Counted from the first letter of the stretch, positions 17,177 to 28,529 are shown. The stretch is DNA of 64,000 nucleotides from Acidiphilium sp. C61 (GCF_902712915.1 NZ_CACTIA010000005.1:1383501-1447500); one strand, 5' to 3'. Numbers and translations: made by a program. Notes: generated by a model from the letters alone, not told the origin.

Positions 17177-18351
17177 ACCGGCTTCACCGACCAGACCAGC
17201 AGGGCGGCGCCGGCCAGCATCACCGCCACCATCACGAACGGCGCGCCGGGAAAGCGCCACGGCAGACCGCCGCTGAACGCCTCGAACACGGCAGCGCCGG
17301 TCAGCGGGGCGACGATCGCGGTGAGCCCCTCGATCGAGGATAGCGCGCCGTTCATCCGCCCCTGCTGGTCGGGCGGTGCGCCGCGCGAGAGCATGCTGCG
17401 GATCGCGGGATTGGCGATCGAGCCCAGCGCCATCAGCCCAACCCCGGCGAACAGCCAGGCCGCCGTCGGCGCGAGGCCGAAGATCAGATAGGCGGCGGCG
17501 TTGCAGGCGAAGCCAACGAAGGCGGCGCCGCGCTCGCCGAACCACGTCACCGCCCGGCGGACGAGGCCGAATTGCACGATGGTCGAGGCGAGGCCGATGC
17601 AGGCGAAATAGACGCCGCTCTCGCGCGGCCCCCAGCCGAAGCGCAGCGCGGCATAGAGAACGAACACCGCCTGGATCGCGCCGAGGCCGAACCATCGCAC
17701 GCTCCACGCCGCGGCGAGGCGCCACAGATGCGGGGCGGCGGTGAACAGCCGCATCGCGCCGAGCGGCGTCGCCTCGCGCAGGCGAAACGGCCGCCGCCGC
17801 TCCGGCGGCAATGATTCGGGCAGGACGAAAATGCCATAGATCACGTTCACCCCGACCAGCCCGGCCGAGACCAGGAAGGGTAGCCGCAGGTCGATCGCGC
17901 CGAGAAAGCCGCCGATCATCGGGCCGGTGGTGAAGCCGAGGCCAAAGGCGGCGCCGATCAGGCCGAAGCGCTGGGCGCGGCGCTCCGGCGGCGTGATGTC
18001 GGCGATATAGGCGCTGGCAGCAGAGACATTGCCGGCCGTCGCACCGGCGACCAGCCGGCCGACGAAGAGCCAGAGCAGGTTGGGCGCGAAGGCGAGGAGG
18101 AGATAATTCGCCGCACTGCCGGCGAGGGAGACGAGGATGAGGCGGCGGCGGCCGAACCGGTCGCTGAGCTGGCCGAGCACCGGGGCGGCGAAGAACTGCG
18201 TCGCCGCGAAGGTCATGCTCAGCACGCCGACCCAGAGGGCCGCCTGCGAGGTCGGCGTGGCCGAGAGATGTTCCACGAGATCGGGGAGGATCGGCGCGAC
18301 GAGGCCGAAGCCGATCGAATCGATGACGAGAACGGCGAAAATGAACCCCAA
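17134..18351 (-). CDS. MFS drug-efflux-type transporter (TetA-like)
   Basis: 405 residues, twelve predicted membrane segments. The MFS loop 2-3 motif GQLSDRFGRRRLILVS and the first-helix motif IDSIGFGLVAPILPDLVEHL place it near the tetracycline-resistance/TCR1.2 group of proton antiporters. Substrate unknown; such chromosomal members need not confer resistance. The only available start in this frame is TTG 18351, with GGAGG about ten bases upstream. It follows gyrB on the same strand but repeat D lies between, so a separate message is likely. Confidence 0.85.
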   Translation of the reverse strand: MGFIFAVLVIDSIGFGLVAPILPDLVEHLSATPTSQAALWVGVLSMTFAATQFFAAPVLGQLSDRFGRRRLILVSLAGSAANYLLLAFAPNLLWLFVGRLVAGATAGNVSAASAYIADITPPERRAQRFGLIGAAFGLGFTTGPMIGGFLGAIDLRLPFLVSAGLVGVNVIYGIFVLPESLPPERRRPFRLREATPLGAMRLFTAAPHLWRLAAAWSVRWFGLGAIQAVFVLYAALRFGWGPRESGVYFACIGLASTIVQFGLVRRAVTWFGERGAAFVGFACNAAAYLIFGLAPTAAWLFAGVGLMALGSIANPAIRSMLSRGAPPDQQGRMNGALSSIEGLTAIVAPLTGAAVFEAFSGGLPWRFPGAPFVMVAVMLAGAALLVWSVKPVQAAPEIAPSPARS

Positions 18352-18430
18352 TCTCAGCCCGCCTCCGCCCTGCGCGCGGCACCGCGCCTCATGCGGGACG
18401 AGCCTGCATGGCGCGCGGCCGATCCCGCGT

Positions 18431-20936
<2,506 letters not shown>

Positions 20937-21009
20937 TCAGGATTTCACCCTTTTTCTTAGCAGAAGCGGCGCGGATTGCCTAATCGTGCCGGGGGTGCGG
21001 CGGGAAAAT

Positions 21010-21400
21010 GCCAGACGGTCTGTAAGCCGGGTTCTGTCCACATCCTTACGGACGCTGGACGGCCATTCATCTGGGACGCGCATCGCTGCGCGCCTCGCGC
21101 GACCAACCCGGGCGACAAGGCGGAATCCCTTCGCGGCCATGATCGCTCACGCCGCCGGCCGCCCCTATTCGGTCTTGCTCCCGGTGGGGTTTTCCCTGCC
21201 GCTCCCGTTGCCGGGAACGCGGTGCGCTCTTACCGCACCTTTTCAACCTTGCCGGCAGGCCGAGGCGTGCTGGCGGTATGTTTTCTGTGGCACTTTCCCT
21301 GGGGTCGCCCCCGCCGGCCGTTAGCCGGCACCGTCATTCCATGGAGCCCGGACTTTCCTCCGCACCGCAAGCGGCACGGCGGCCGTCCAACCGTCTGGCC
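21010..21400 (-). ncRNA. rnpB: RNase P RNA (bacterial type A)
   Basis: The minus strand shows the conserved core: GAGGAAAGTCCGGGCTCC near the 5' end, GCCACAGAAAAC, GGTTGAAAAGGTGCGGTAAG and, near the 3' end, GGACAGAACCCGGCTTACAG. The ends pair as helix P1: GCCAGACGG at the 5' side with CCGTCTGGC at the 3' side, which sets the limits. The RNA is the catalytic part of RNase P, which trims tRNA 5' leaders. It lies between the amidase gene and gyrB, transcribed in their direction. Confidence 0.96.
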
Positions 21401-21430
21401 CGAGCTTCTTGGGCGATCGGCAGGGTTTGG

Positions 21431-22099
21431 TCAATGGCGGGACGAGGCCTCGAACAGGGCGCGGATCGCCGCCGCCCGGCCGCGTGTCTGGGCATCCGCG
21501 ACGCCATCGACCCGCGCGGGGCGGAACCGCCGCTGGAACGCCGCCACGACGATCGCCGCCGGCAAGGACGTGTCGTAGCCGATCGCGGCGAGTTCGGCGA
21601 GGATATCGGCGCCATCGGCGGTGGCGTCGGACCACAGGCCGATCCCGGCGGCGGCGAGGTGCGGCCAGGGAAACAGCTCGCCCGGGTCCTGCTTGCGGTC
21701 CGGCGCGATGTCGGAATGGCCGACCACGTTGCGAGGCGGCACCTCGTGCCGGGCGATGATGTCCCGGCAGAGCCCGATCAGGCGATCGATCTGCCGCGGC
21801 GGGAACGGGACATAGCCCCATTCATGGCCGGGATTGACGATTTCGATGCCGATCGAGCGGTCGTTGAGGGCGGATGCGCCGCGCCAGAAGCTGATCCCGG
21901 CGTGCCAGGCGCGCCGGGGTTCCGGCACCAGCGCGTGGATCGTGCCATCTTCCTCGATGAGGTAATGCGACGACACTTTTGCCGCAGGATCGCACAGCCG
22001 TTCCAGCGCCGCCCGGCCTGACCGCATCCCGGTATAGTGCAGCACCAGATGATCGACCGGGCCGCCGTCGGGCCGGGCGTCGTGGTTTGGCGAGATCAC
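21431..22099 (-). CDS. N-acetylmuramoyl-L-alanine amidase, AmpD-type
   Basis: 222 residues. Amidase_2 domain with zinc ligands in HLVLHYTG, GIEIVNPGHE and VVGHSDIAPDRKQDPGELFPW, the last holding the H..D/K..DPG pattern of AmpD. A peptidoglycan-binding-like helical C-terminus (residues about 150-222) follows. No signal peptide, so it probably recycles anhydro-muropeptides in the cytoplasm. The GTG at 22099 overlaps the J-domain gene's TGA, which fixes the start. The frame extends to 22858 upstream as a shadow of that gene. Confidence 0.9.
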   Translation of the reverse strand: MISPNHDARPDGGPVDHLVLHYTGMRSGRAALERLCDPAAKVSSHYLIEEDGTIHALVPEPRRAWHAGISFWRGASALNDRSIGIEIVNPGHEWGYVPFPPRQIDRLIGLCRDIIARHEVPPRNVVGHSDIAPDRKQDPGELFPWPHLAAAGIGLWSDATADGADILAELAAIGYDTSLPAAIVVAAFQRRFRPARVDGVADAQTRGRAAAIRALFEASSRH

Positions 22100-22866
22100 G
22101 CGCCGCGCTCGCGCTTGATCGCATCCCAGGCGGCGTTGATCCGTGCGACACGCTCGGTCGCGCGGGCGATGAACTCCGCCGGCACGCCGCGGGCGGCCAG
22201 CTGGTCGGGGTGGTTCTCGCGCATCAGCGCCTTCCAGTGCGCGCGGATGGCCGGCGTGGAGGCGGTGCGGGCGATGCCGAGAACCTGGTAGGGGTCTTCC
22301 GCGGTATCGCCGCCGGAGGGGTTCGAGGCCCGCCCGCGCGCGGCCTCGCCCAGGCCGAACAGCGCGCCGATGCGCGCGAGCATGTCCGCCTCGCGCGGGT
22401 TCACGGGCCCATCCGCCCGGGCGATGGCAAACAGGGCGCCGAGCACCTGTTCCAGCGCCAGGCGATTGTCGGCGAAGCTCTCGCCCAGCTGCCGCGCATA
22501 GGGCTCGAAGCCGGCGGCGTCCTCGCGGGCCTGGTCGAACAGATGCCCGATCGTCGGGATCGCCGCCTCGTCGATCCGGAACTGCCGCTTGAAGGCGTCG
22601 ATCTCGGCGCGCACCACCGGACCGTCGCATTTGGCAAGCTTTGCCGCGAGAACGGTGACGCCGATCGCGAAAACCTGCTCGCGCCGGCCGAGCAGGGCGG
22701 CGAACCGGGCGGAGTCGAGCGGCAGCGCGCGGCCGAGCCGGGCGCCGAACGAGCCGAGATCGCCGGTATCGGCCGCATGGCCGAGCGCCGCCCCGGCAAC
22801 TGCGCCGAGCGGCCCGCCGACGGCGAAACCGGCCACCCCGCCGATGATCTTGCCCCACACGTTCAT
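22096..22866 (-). CDS. TerB-like/J-domain co-chaperone (DjlA-like)
   Basis: 256 residues. The N-terminal about 30 residues are Gly-rich and hydrophobic (GGVAGFAVGGPLGAVAGAALG). Residues about 55-165 form a TerB-like helical domain (FAIGVTVLAAKLAKCDGPVVRAE), and residues about 190-256 a J domain with the essential HPD in MRENHPDQL. It should stimulate an Hsp70 (DnaK) near the membrane. It overlaps the AmpD-type amidase by four bases, an arrangement common in alphaproteobacteria. Function in envelope maintenance is inference. Confidence 0.9.
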   Translation of the reverse strand: MNVWGKIIGGVAGFAVGGPLGAVAGAALGHAADTGDLGSFGARLGRALPLDSARFAALLGRREQVFAIGVTVLAAKLAKCDGPVVRAEIDAFKRQFRIDEAAIPTIGHLFDQAREDAAGFEPYARQLGESFADNRLALEQVLGALFAIARADGPVNPREADMLARIGALFGLGEAARGRASNPSGGDTAEDPYQVLGIARTASTPAIRAHWKALMRENHPDQLAARGVPAEFIARATERVARINAAWDAIKRERGA

Positions 22867-22923
22867 GCCCCCAGTATCGGCCCGCCCGGGTGAGGGGTCA
22901 AAGGGGGGCTGTATGAAAGATGT

Positions 22924-23619
22924 TCAGTAGCGCCGCAGCAGGGCGACGAGCCGCCCCTGCACCTTGACCCGCTCGGCGGGAAAGATGCGGATTTCATAGC
23001 GCGGGTTGGCGGGCTCCAGCGCCGTCGAGTTGCCGCGCCGGCGCAGCCGCTTGAGGGTCACTTCCGTCTCGTCGATCATGGCGACGACGATTTCGCCGGT
23101 TTCGGCGGTTTCGCCGCGACGGATGATGGCGAGGTCGCCATCGAGGATCCCGGCCTCGATCATCGAATCACCGGTGACCTCGAGCGCGTAATGCTCTCCG
23201 GGCCCGACGAGGGAGGCGGGAATCTCGATCTCGCTCTGGTTCTCGCGCAGCGCCTCGATCGGCTGGCCCGCCGCGATCCGCCCATAGAGCGGGAGGGTGA
23301 TGGCCGCCGCCGGATCGGCCGCGCGGGCCCCCTGGAGGCGGGCGGCGAAATTGCCCTGGATCACGTTGGGGGCGAAACTTGTCTCCCGCCGGTCCGCCAC
23401 CACGTCGGACGGCAGGCGCAGCACTTCCAGCGCCCGCGCCCGGTGCTTGTGCCGCCGCAGGAAGCCGCGCTCTTCAAGCGCGCCGATCAGCCGGTGGATT
23501 CCGGATTTCGACTTGAGATCGAGCGCATCCTTCATCTCCTCGAAACTCGGGGAGCAGCCCGTCCGGCGCAGGTGCTGATCGATGAAGACCAGCAGTTCGT
23601 GTTGCTTGCGGGTGAGCAT
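22924..23619 (-). CDS. lexA: SOS repressor LexA
   Basis: 231 residues. N-terminal winged helix ([47 protein letters not shown]); self-cleavage site region with ALRENQ; catalytic Ser in [16 protein letters not shown] and Lys in [18 protein letters not shown]. On DNA damage RecA triggers autocleavage and the SOS genes are released. Start at 23619 is set by the conserved MLTRKQ; the longer frame from 23691 has no family support. A LexA-type box lies about 70 bases upstream. Confidence 0.96.
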   Translation of the reverse strand: MLTRKQHELLVFIDQHLRRTGCSPSFEEMKDALDLKSKSGIHRLIGALEERGFLRRHKHRARALEVLRLPSDVVADRRETSFAPNVIQGNFAARLQGARAADPAAAITLPLYGRIAAGQPIEALRENQSEIEIPASLVGPGEHYALEVTGDSMIEAGILDGDLAIIRRGETAETGEIVVAMIDETEVTLKRLRRRGNSTALEPANPRYEIRIFPAERVKVQGRLVALLRRY

Positions 23620-23685
23620 CGACAAACTCCGGCGTTTGCTTCCCGGGCGCGGCTGAAGGGCCGGGAACGCGATAACGCAACGAGG

Positions 23686-23700
23686 GAACAAAGCGCTAAC
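23686..23700. promoter_or_regulatory. LexA box in the lexA promoter region
   Basis: GAAC-N7-TAAC (reverse strand GTTA-N7-GTTC), one mismatch from the alphaproteobacterial SOS box GTTC-N7-GTTC. It lies 67-81 bases upstream of the lexA ATG, a position suited to autoregulation. Confidence 0.6.
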
Positions 23701-23767
23701 ATCGTTCTACCGGCCGCCTCCGCGCCGCGTCAAGCCCTTCCGGCGAAGGCCCCGACGCAGCGTCCGG

Positions 23768-24850
23768 TCAGACGATCGCGCGCTGATATTGCGGCACGAG
23801 TTCGGGCTGCAGGCCGAAATGCCGGGCCACGCTCAGCGGCCAGGCCGGGTCGGCCAGCACGGCGCGAGCGACGAAGACGAGGTCTGCGCGTTCGTTGGCG
23901 ATGATCTCGGCGGCAAGCTCCGGCGCGCGGATCATGCCGACGGCGCCGGTCGCGATCCCGGCCTCGCGCCGGATCCGTTCGGCGAAGGGCACCTGGTAGC
24001 CCGGATGGATCGAGGGGATTTTCTGGTGCGGCGCGATGCCGCCGGTCGAGCTGTCGATCAGGTCGACATCGCCGCGCGCGGCAAGCCAGCGGCAGAGCGT
24101 CACCGCCTGGTCGGCGTCGAACCCGCCCTCGATCCAGTCGGTGCAGGACAGGCGCACGAAGAAGGGCAGGTCGGCCGGCCATTCCGCGCGCATCGCGTCG
24201 ATCGCTTCCATCACGATCCGCGCGCGATTGGCGAGGTCGCCGCCATAGGCGTCGGTGCGGTGGTTGCTGACCGGCGAGAGGAACTGGTGCAGCAGGTAGC
24301 CATGCGCCGCGTGGAGTTCGACGACACGGAACCCGGCGCGGCGGGCGCGCGCCGTGGTCGCAGCGAAATCGCGCAGGATGGCGGCGATCTCGCCGGTGGT
24401 CAGCTCGTGCGGGGTCGGGCGGTCGGCCGCGAAGGGCAGCGGGCTCGGCGCCACCGGCAGCCAGCCCTCGGGGGCATCGGGGGCCACGAACCCATCGGCC
24501 TTCCAGGGCTGGGTCTGGCTCGCCTTGCGGCCGGCATGGGCGATCTGGATCGCCGGCACCGCGCCGCCATACTCGATCAGCGCGACCACGCGCTTCATGA
24601 AGGCTTCCTGCTCGTCGTTCCAGAGCCCGAGGCAATACGGGGTGATCCGCGCCTCCGGCGAGGTATGGGTCGCCTCGGTGAAGACGATGCCGGCACCGCC
24701 CATCGCCTTCGAGCCGAGGGTCTGGATGTGCCAGTCCTGCCCGAGACCGTCGATGGCGCTGTACTGGCACATCGGCGAGACGACGATGCGGTTGCGCGCC
24801 TCGACGCTGCGGAAGGTGACCGGCTGCAGGAGCTTGGGGATACGCGGCAT
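23768..24850 (-). CDS. NADH:flavin oxidoreductase of the old yellow enzyme family (YqjM/NamA-like)
   Basis: 360 residues, TIM-barrel FMN enzyme. SPMCQYSAIDG near residue 25 contains the Cys that tunes FMN in the YqjM class; VELHAAHGYLLHQFLSP and GRA-type phosphate-binding sequences are present, with YGG in RTDAYGGDLANRARI. Such enzymes reduce activated C=C bonds of enones and nitro compounds using NAD(P)H. Natural substrate unknown. Start at 24850 (MPRIPKLLQP) matches the family; the frame begins further upstream but overlaps the divergent pdxY region. Confidence 0.92.
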   Translation of the reverse strand: MPRIPKLLQPVTFRSVEARNRIVVSPMCQYSAIDGLGQDWHIQTLGSKAMGGAGIVFTEATHTSPEARITPYCLGLWNDEQEAFMKRVVALIEYGGAVPAIQIAHAGRKASQTQPWKADGFVAPDAPEGWLPVAPSPLPFAADRPTPHELTTGEIAAILRDFAATTARARRAGFRVVELHAAHGYLLHQFLSPVSNHRTDAYGGDLANRARIVMEAIDAMRAEWPADLPFFVRLSCTDWIEGGFDADQAVTLCRWLAARGDVDLIDSSTGGIAPHQKIPSIHPGYQVPFAERIRREAGIATGAVGMIRAPELAAEIIANERADLVFVARAVLADPAWPLSVARHFGLQPELVPQYQRAIV

Positions 24851-24956
24851 GGGGAACCCTTTCGATCGTGAATCTGTCCGGTCAGATGGCCCAGGGGAGG
24901 CGGGCATGCAACCGCCGGCCCTTGCCAGGTGACCCGCGCTGCCGCCAACTCGGCCC

Positions 24957-25784
24957 ATGGCGATTCTCTCGATCCAGTCCCAGGTGCTCAACGGCGCCGT
25001 CGGCAATTCCGGTGCGGCGTTCATCCTGGCACGGCTCGGCCACGAGGTCTGGCCGCTGCCGACCGTCTTGCTGTCGCACCATCCAGGGCATGGCGGCGCG
25101 GAGGGCGGGCCGGTCAAGCCGGCGCGGCTCGCGGCACTGGTCGCCGGGCTTGCCGCCCGCGGGGCCTTTGCCCGGTGCGAGGCGGTCGTCTCCGGCTATC
25201 TCGGCGTCGAGGCCGCCGTCCCTGTCGTGGAGGACGCGGTGGCGCGCGCGCGGGCCGCCCATCCGGGTGCCCTCTATGTCTGCGATCCGGTGATCGGCGA
25301 TCATGGCCGGGCCTATGTGCCGTCGGCGCTGATCGCGGCCATCCGCGACCGGCTGGTGCCGCGCGCCGACATCCTGCTGCCCAATGCGTTCGAGCTTGGC
25401 GTGCTGGCCGGATCGCCGCCCTCGGACCGGCGATCCGCCTTCGCCGCGATGGCCGCGCTCGGCCCGAAAACCGTCATTCTCACCGGGTTCTGCGGCGCGG
25501 ATACGCCGCCGGACATGCTCGACATCCTGGCACTCGACGGCGACGGCCCGCGGCAGATCGCGGTGCCGCAGCTCGCCGGGCGGTTTTCCGGCGCGGGCGA
25601 TGCCTTCGCCGCCCTGTTCCTCGCGCATTACCTGCCGGAGCGCCGGCTCGACAAGGCGCTGGCGGCGGCTTCCGCATCCATGACCGCGCTGCTGCGCGCC
25701 ACCCTGCGCCACGGCGCCGACGAGCTGGCGATCGTTGCCGGCCAGCAGGCGTGGATCGCCGCGGCACAAGACGGGGAATCATGA
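24957..25784 (+). CDS. pdxY: Pyridoxal kinase
   Basis: 275 residues, ribokinase-like fold. The N-terminal AILSIQSQVLNGAVGNSGAA matches the PdxY signature; CDPVIGDHGRAYVP and ILLPNAFELGVLAG are conserved; FSGAGDAFAALF carries the catalytic Asp of the GxGD motif. It phosphorylates pyridoxal to PLP in the salvage pathway. Divergent from the old-yellow-enzyme gene. A long frame on the opposite strand (24882-25769) is a coding shadow. Confidence 0.9.
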   Translation: MAILSIQSQVLNGAVGNSGAAFILARLGHEVWPLPTVLLSHHPGHGGAEGGPVKPARLAALVAGLAARGAFARCEAVVSGYLGVEAAVPVVEDAVARARAAHPGALYVCDPVIGDHGRAYVPSALIAAIRDRLVPRADILLPNAFELGVLAGSPPSDRRSAFAAMAALGPKTVILTGFCGADTPPDMLDILALDGDGPRQIAVPQLAGRFSGAGDAFAALFLAHYLPERRLDKALAAASASMTALLRATLRHGADELAIVAGQQAWIAAAQDGES

Positions 25785-25902
25785 AAATCGGGCAAGCCCG
25801 AGCAATTCAGTTGATATCGGTTAACGCGTTGCCATACTCTCGCACCAGCGTGGCCTGATCGCCGTCTCTCCCTGCGGCACGGGCTTTCACGGGAGGATCG
25901 CA

Positions 25903-26340
25903 ATGACAACAATGGCTGCCATTCTGAAACAGAAACCCATGGCGCTGATCTCGGTCCAGCCCGAGACGCGCATTCGCGACGTCGTCGCCCTGCTCGCGGA
26001 GAAGCGGATCGGCGCGGTGGTGGTGCAATCCGTCGAGAACGACCTGCTCGGCATTCTCTCGGAACGCGACGTGGTGCGCAGCCTCGCCGCCAATGGCGCG
26101 GCGACGCTCGACATGCAGACGAGCCAGTTGATGACCCGCGCGCCGACGACGGCGACACCGGCAACCACCGTGCTCGAAGCCGAAAACCTGATGACCGACG
26201 GCCGGTTCCGCCATCTGCCCATCGTCGATGGCGGGAAGCTGATCGGCGTCGTCAGCATTGGCGACGTCGTCAAGTCGCTGATCGAGGTGCAGACCCACGA
26301 GGTGCGCAGCCTGCGTGAATATGTGAATGGCGGCGTCTGA
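25903..26340 (+). CDS. Tandem CBS-domain protein
   Basis: 145 residues, almost entirely two CBS motifs: about residues 8-65 (VQPETRIRDVVALLAEKRIGAVVV..ILSERDVVRSLA) and 72-130 (MTRAPTTATPATTVLEAENLMTDGRFRHLPIVDGGKLIGVVSIGDVV). Such stand-alone pairs bind adenine nucleotides or S-adenosylmethionine and sense energy state. Partner unknown. GGGAGG lies six bases before the ATG. Monocistronic, facing a lipoprotein gene across two small tandem hairpins. Confidence 0.9.
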   Translation: MTTMAAILKQKPMALISVQPETRIRDVVALLAEKRIGAVVVQSVENDLLGILSERDVVRSLAANGAATLDMQTSQLMTRAPTTATPATTVLEAENLMTDGRFRHLPIVDGGKLIGVVSIGDVVKSLIEVQTHEVRSLREYVNGGV

Positions 26341-26360
26341 TCGCGCCTGATGAATGTTTA

Positions 26361-26423
26361 GCCGACGGCGCTTGATTGCGCCGGATAAATATCTGGCCGG
26401 TGGCGCTTGTTTGCGCTGCCGGA
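26361..26423. terminator. Two tandem hairpins between convergent genes
   Basis: An imperfect 26-28-base unit is repeated (26361-26387 and 26396-26423), each able to fold: GGCGC-TTGATT-GCGCC and GGCGC-TTGTTT-GCGC. They lie between the CBS gene (+) and the lipoprotein gene (-) and probably stop transcription from both sides, although T-runs are poor. They are unrelated to the CCGATCC elements. Confidence 0.5.
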
Positions 26424-26430
26424 CACACAC

Positions 26431-26853
26431 TCAACGCGGCGGTGCGAGGGGTTGGGCCTGCACGCTGCCAGTCGCGCCGCTCTGATACGAGGACGCCGGC
26501 GCCGCCGGTTCCAGCGATTGTGGTTGCCCCGCGGCTGACGCCCCCGTCTGCGTGTTCCCCTGTGCGCCCGATGCAGCACCGCCACCGGCCCAGGGCGGAT
26601 TGCCGAGATTGACCTGCTTCGGCGTCGTGTTGGCCGCGGTCAGCGCGCCAATGCCGCCCCCCACCGCACCGCCGACCAGAACCCCGATCGGCCCGCCGAT
26701 GAGGCCAAAGGTCGCGCCCGTCGCGGCTCCGCCGGCCGCGCCGCCGCCGAGGCGATTGCTTGCCTGGGTGCCGCACCCCGTCAGTGATACGGCGATGGAG
26801 ATCGCGAGGCCGATGGGGGCTGCCAGTCGCCGATAAGCGGGGCGGTCTTTCAT
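26431..26853 (-). CDS. Lipoprotein with glycine-zipper segment
   Basis: 140 residues. A lipoprotein signal ends in VSLTGCGTQ (lipobox LTGC, about residue 27). Residues about 33-75 are Gly/Ala-rich (GGGAAGGAATGATFGLIGGP and GVLVGGAVGGGIGALTAANT), a glycine-zipper-like segment seen in outer-membrane lipoproteins such as the Rick_17kDa type. The rest is low-complexity Gln/Ala/Gly/Pro. The ATG at 26853 has AAGGAAG eight bases upstream. No specific function can be assigned. Confidence 0.8.
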   Translation of the reverse strand: MKDRPAYRRLAAPIGLAISIAVSLTGCGTQASNRLGGGAAGGAATGATFGLIGGPIGVLVGGAVGGGIGALTAANTTPKQVNLGNPPWAGGGAASGAQGNTQTGASAAGQPQSLEPAAPASSYQSGATGSVQAQPLAPPR

Positions 26854-27030
26854 GAAGCGTCTTCCTTGCGGTGATCGGTCGTGCCTGTCGGCCCCGTGAT
26901 GCGCGGACTCATGCCAATGAGATTTCGGGCGCGACGGTTCGAGACAAAGATTCCACGACAAACAGCCTTGGCGGATCGCCCCGATCCGTCAAGCATTTTT
27001 CACCGGCAAGGGCGATTTCCGCAGGCAGGC

Positions 27031-27047
27031 TTGGCACATTTTCTGCT
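27031..27047 (+). promoter_or_regulatory. Sigma-54 promoter of amtB
   Basis: TTGGCACATTTTCTGCT fits the -24/-12 consensus YTGGCACGrNNNTTGCW at all but two positions, and the spacing between GG and GC is exactly right. Transcription would start near 27058, giving a leader of about 57 bases before amtB. rpoN and ntrBC are in the same window, so NtrC-driven expression under nitrogen limitation is likely. I found no clear NtrC binding palindrome upstream. Confidence 0.75.
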
Positions 27048-27114
27048 TGTGACCCCGGGTCACACGGATCAGCCGAACCGGGCAACGGACGGCATAAAAA
27101 AGGAGCAGGTCGCC

Positions 27115-28434
27115 ATGAAGCGGCGTTTGTTGGCAGCGGGAGCCCTTGTGCTCGCGCTTCAATGTGTTTGTCTGCCCGCAAAAGCGGCACAAACCGGGTT
27201 GAGCGCGGGCGATACTGCCTGGATGTTGGTCAGTTCGGTCCTCGTCCTGCTGATGACGATTCCGGGCCTCGTGCTGTTCTATGGCGGCATGGTCCGCAAG
27301 AAGAACGTGCTGTCGATCATGATGCAGAGCGTGATCATCTGCGCCAGCGTCACGGTTCTCTGGCTCGTCGTCGGCTACAGCCTCGCGTTTTCCAACGGCA
27401 ACGGCTTCGTCGGCGGCCTTGGGGATGTTCTGCTCAACAACCTGGCGGGCGACTGGAACCAGCCCTTCACCCTCGGCGCCGGCCTGCCCGGGGCGGTGCA
27501 CATGCGGGTGCCGGAGAGCGTGTTCGTCATGTTCCAGCTGACCTTCGCCGTGATCACGCCGGCGGTGATCACCGGCAGTTTCGCCGAGCGGATGAAATTT
27601 TCGGCGCTGCTGATCGTCATGGCCGCGTGGTCGCTGCTCGTCTATGCGCCGATCGCGCATTGGGTCTGGAGCCCGGCCGGCTGGCTCTACCGGCTCGGCC
27701 TCGCGGATTACGCGGGCGGCACGGTGGTGGAGGTGAATTCCGGCATCGCCGGCCTGGTATGCGCCCTTTATCTCGGCCGCCGCCTCGGGTTCGGACAGGA
27801 CAACATGATGCCGTGGAACCTGTCCTATGCGGTGATGGGCGCCTCCCTGCTCTGGGTCGGCTGGCTCGGCTTCAACTCGGGCGGGGCGGGCGGCGCCAAT
27901 CCCAATGCCGGCATGGCGGTGCTGGTCACCCAGATGGCCGCGGCGGGTGCGACCCTGTCATGGACCGCGATCGAATGGGCGCATCTCGGGCGGCCGACCG
28001 TGCTGGGTGCGATTTCCGGCGCCGTCGCCGGCCTCGTCGCGATCACCCCGGCGGCCGGCTTCCTGCTGCCGGGACCGGCGCTGCTGCTCGGCATCGTGGC
28101 CGGCATCGTCTGTTTCTGGGCCGTGACGGTGGTGAAGATCCGCCTGCGATATGACGATTCGCTCGATGCCTTCGGCGTGCACGGCGTCGCCGGCATTCTC
28201 GGCACGCTGGCGACCGGGCTGCTCGCCTTTGCCCCGCTTTCGGGCGGCGCGGTCCGCCCGGGGCTGCACCAGCTTGGCATCCAGGCGCTCGGGGTTGCCG
28301 CCACCATCGTCTATTGCGGCATCGTCACCACGGGGATTCTCTTCGTGACCCAGCGCCTGGTGGGTTTGCGGGTGAACCGCGACGAGGAGCGGCAGGGCCT
28401 GGACGAGGTGCTGCACGGCGAATCGATCGCCTGA
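27115..28434 (+). CDS. amtB: Ammonium transporter AmtB with Glu at the first twin-His position
   Basis: 439 residues: signal peptide (1-24) followed by eleven membrane helices, the usual mature AmtB layout. Conserved segments include GLVLFYGGMVRKKNVLS, FQLTFAVITPAVITGSFAER, the Phe/Trp gate area, and DSLDAFGVHGVAGILGT, which holds the second twin His (H356). At the first twin-His place the protein reads AGGTVVEVNSGIAGL, so E206 replaces His. A similar change is known in yeast Mep1/Mep3. ATG 27115 has AAAGGAG upstream, and a sigma-54 promoter precedes it. glnK, the normal partner, is not adjacent. Confidence 0.95.
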   Translation: MKRRLLAAGALVLALQCVCLPAKAAQTGLSAGDTAWMLVSSVLVLLMTIPGLVLFYGGMVRKKNVLSIMMQSVIICASVTVLWLVVGYSLAFSNGNGFVGGLGDVLLNNLAGDWNQPFTLGAGLPGAVHMRVPESVFVMFQLTFAVITPAVITGSFAERMKFSALLIVMAAWSLLVYAPIAHWVWSPAGWLYRLGLADYAGGTVVEVNSGIAGLVCALYLGRRLGFGQDNMMPWNLSYAVMGASLLWVGWLGFNSGGAGGANPNAGMAVLVTQMAAAGATLSWTAIEWAHLGRPTVLGAISGAVAGLVAITPAAGFLLPGPALLLGIVAGIVCFWAVTVVKIRLRYDDSLDAFGVHGVAGILGTLATGLLAFAPLSGGAVRPGLHQLGIQALGVAATIVYCGIVTTGILFVTQRLVGLRVNRDEERQGLDEVLHGESIA

Positions 28435-28529
28435 CGCCGCGCCGGCCCGTCCGCGGGCCGGCTTGACGGGCGGTGTCCGCAGGCGAACGATGGGCACCCC
28501 CTCGCCTGTCATCCAAGGAGGATACCGTC

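Noticed and set aside
16784..18382. 532-codon minus-strand frame across the MFS gene
   Set aside because: Arg/Ala-rich frame-shifted shadow of the transporter; the MFS frame has the membrane segments and motifs.
24882..25769. 295-codon minus-strand frame opposite pdxY
   Set aside because: GC-rich coding shadow of a clear kinase gene; no ribosome site or recognisable motif.
26881..27114. N-terminal extension of amtB by 78 codons
   Set aside because: The segment contains the sigma-54 promoter; ATG 27115 has a strong ribosome site and begins the signal peptide.
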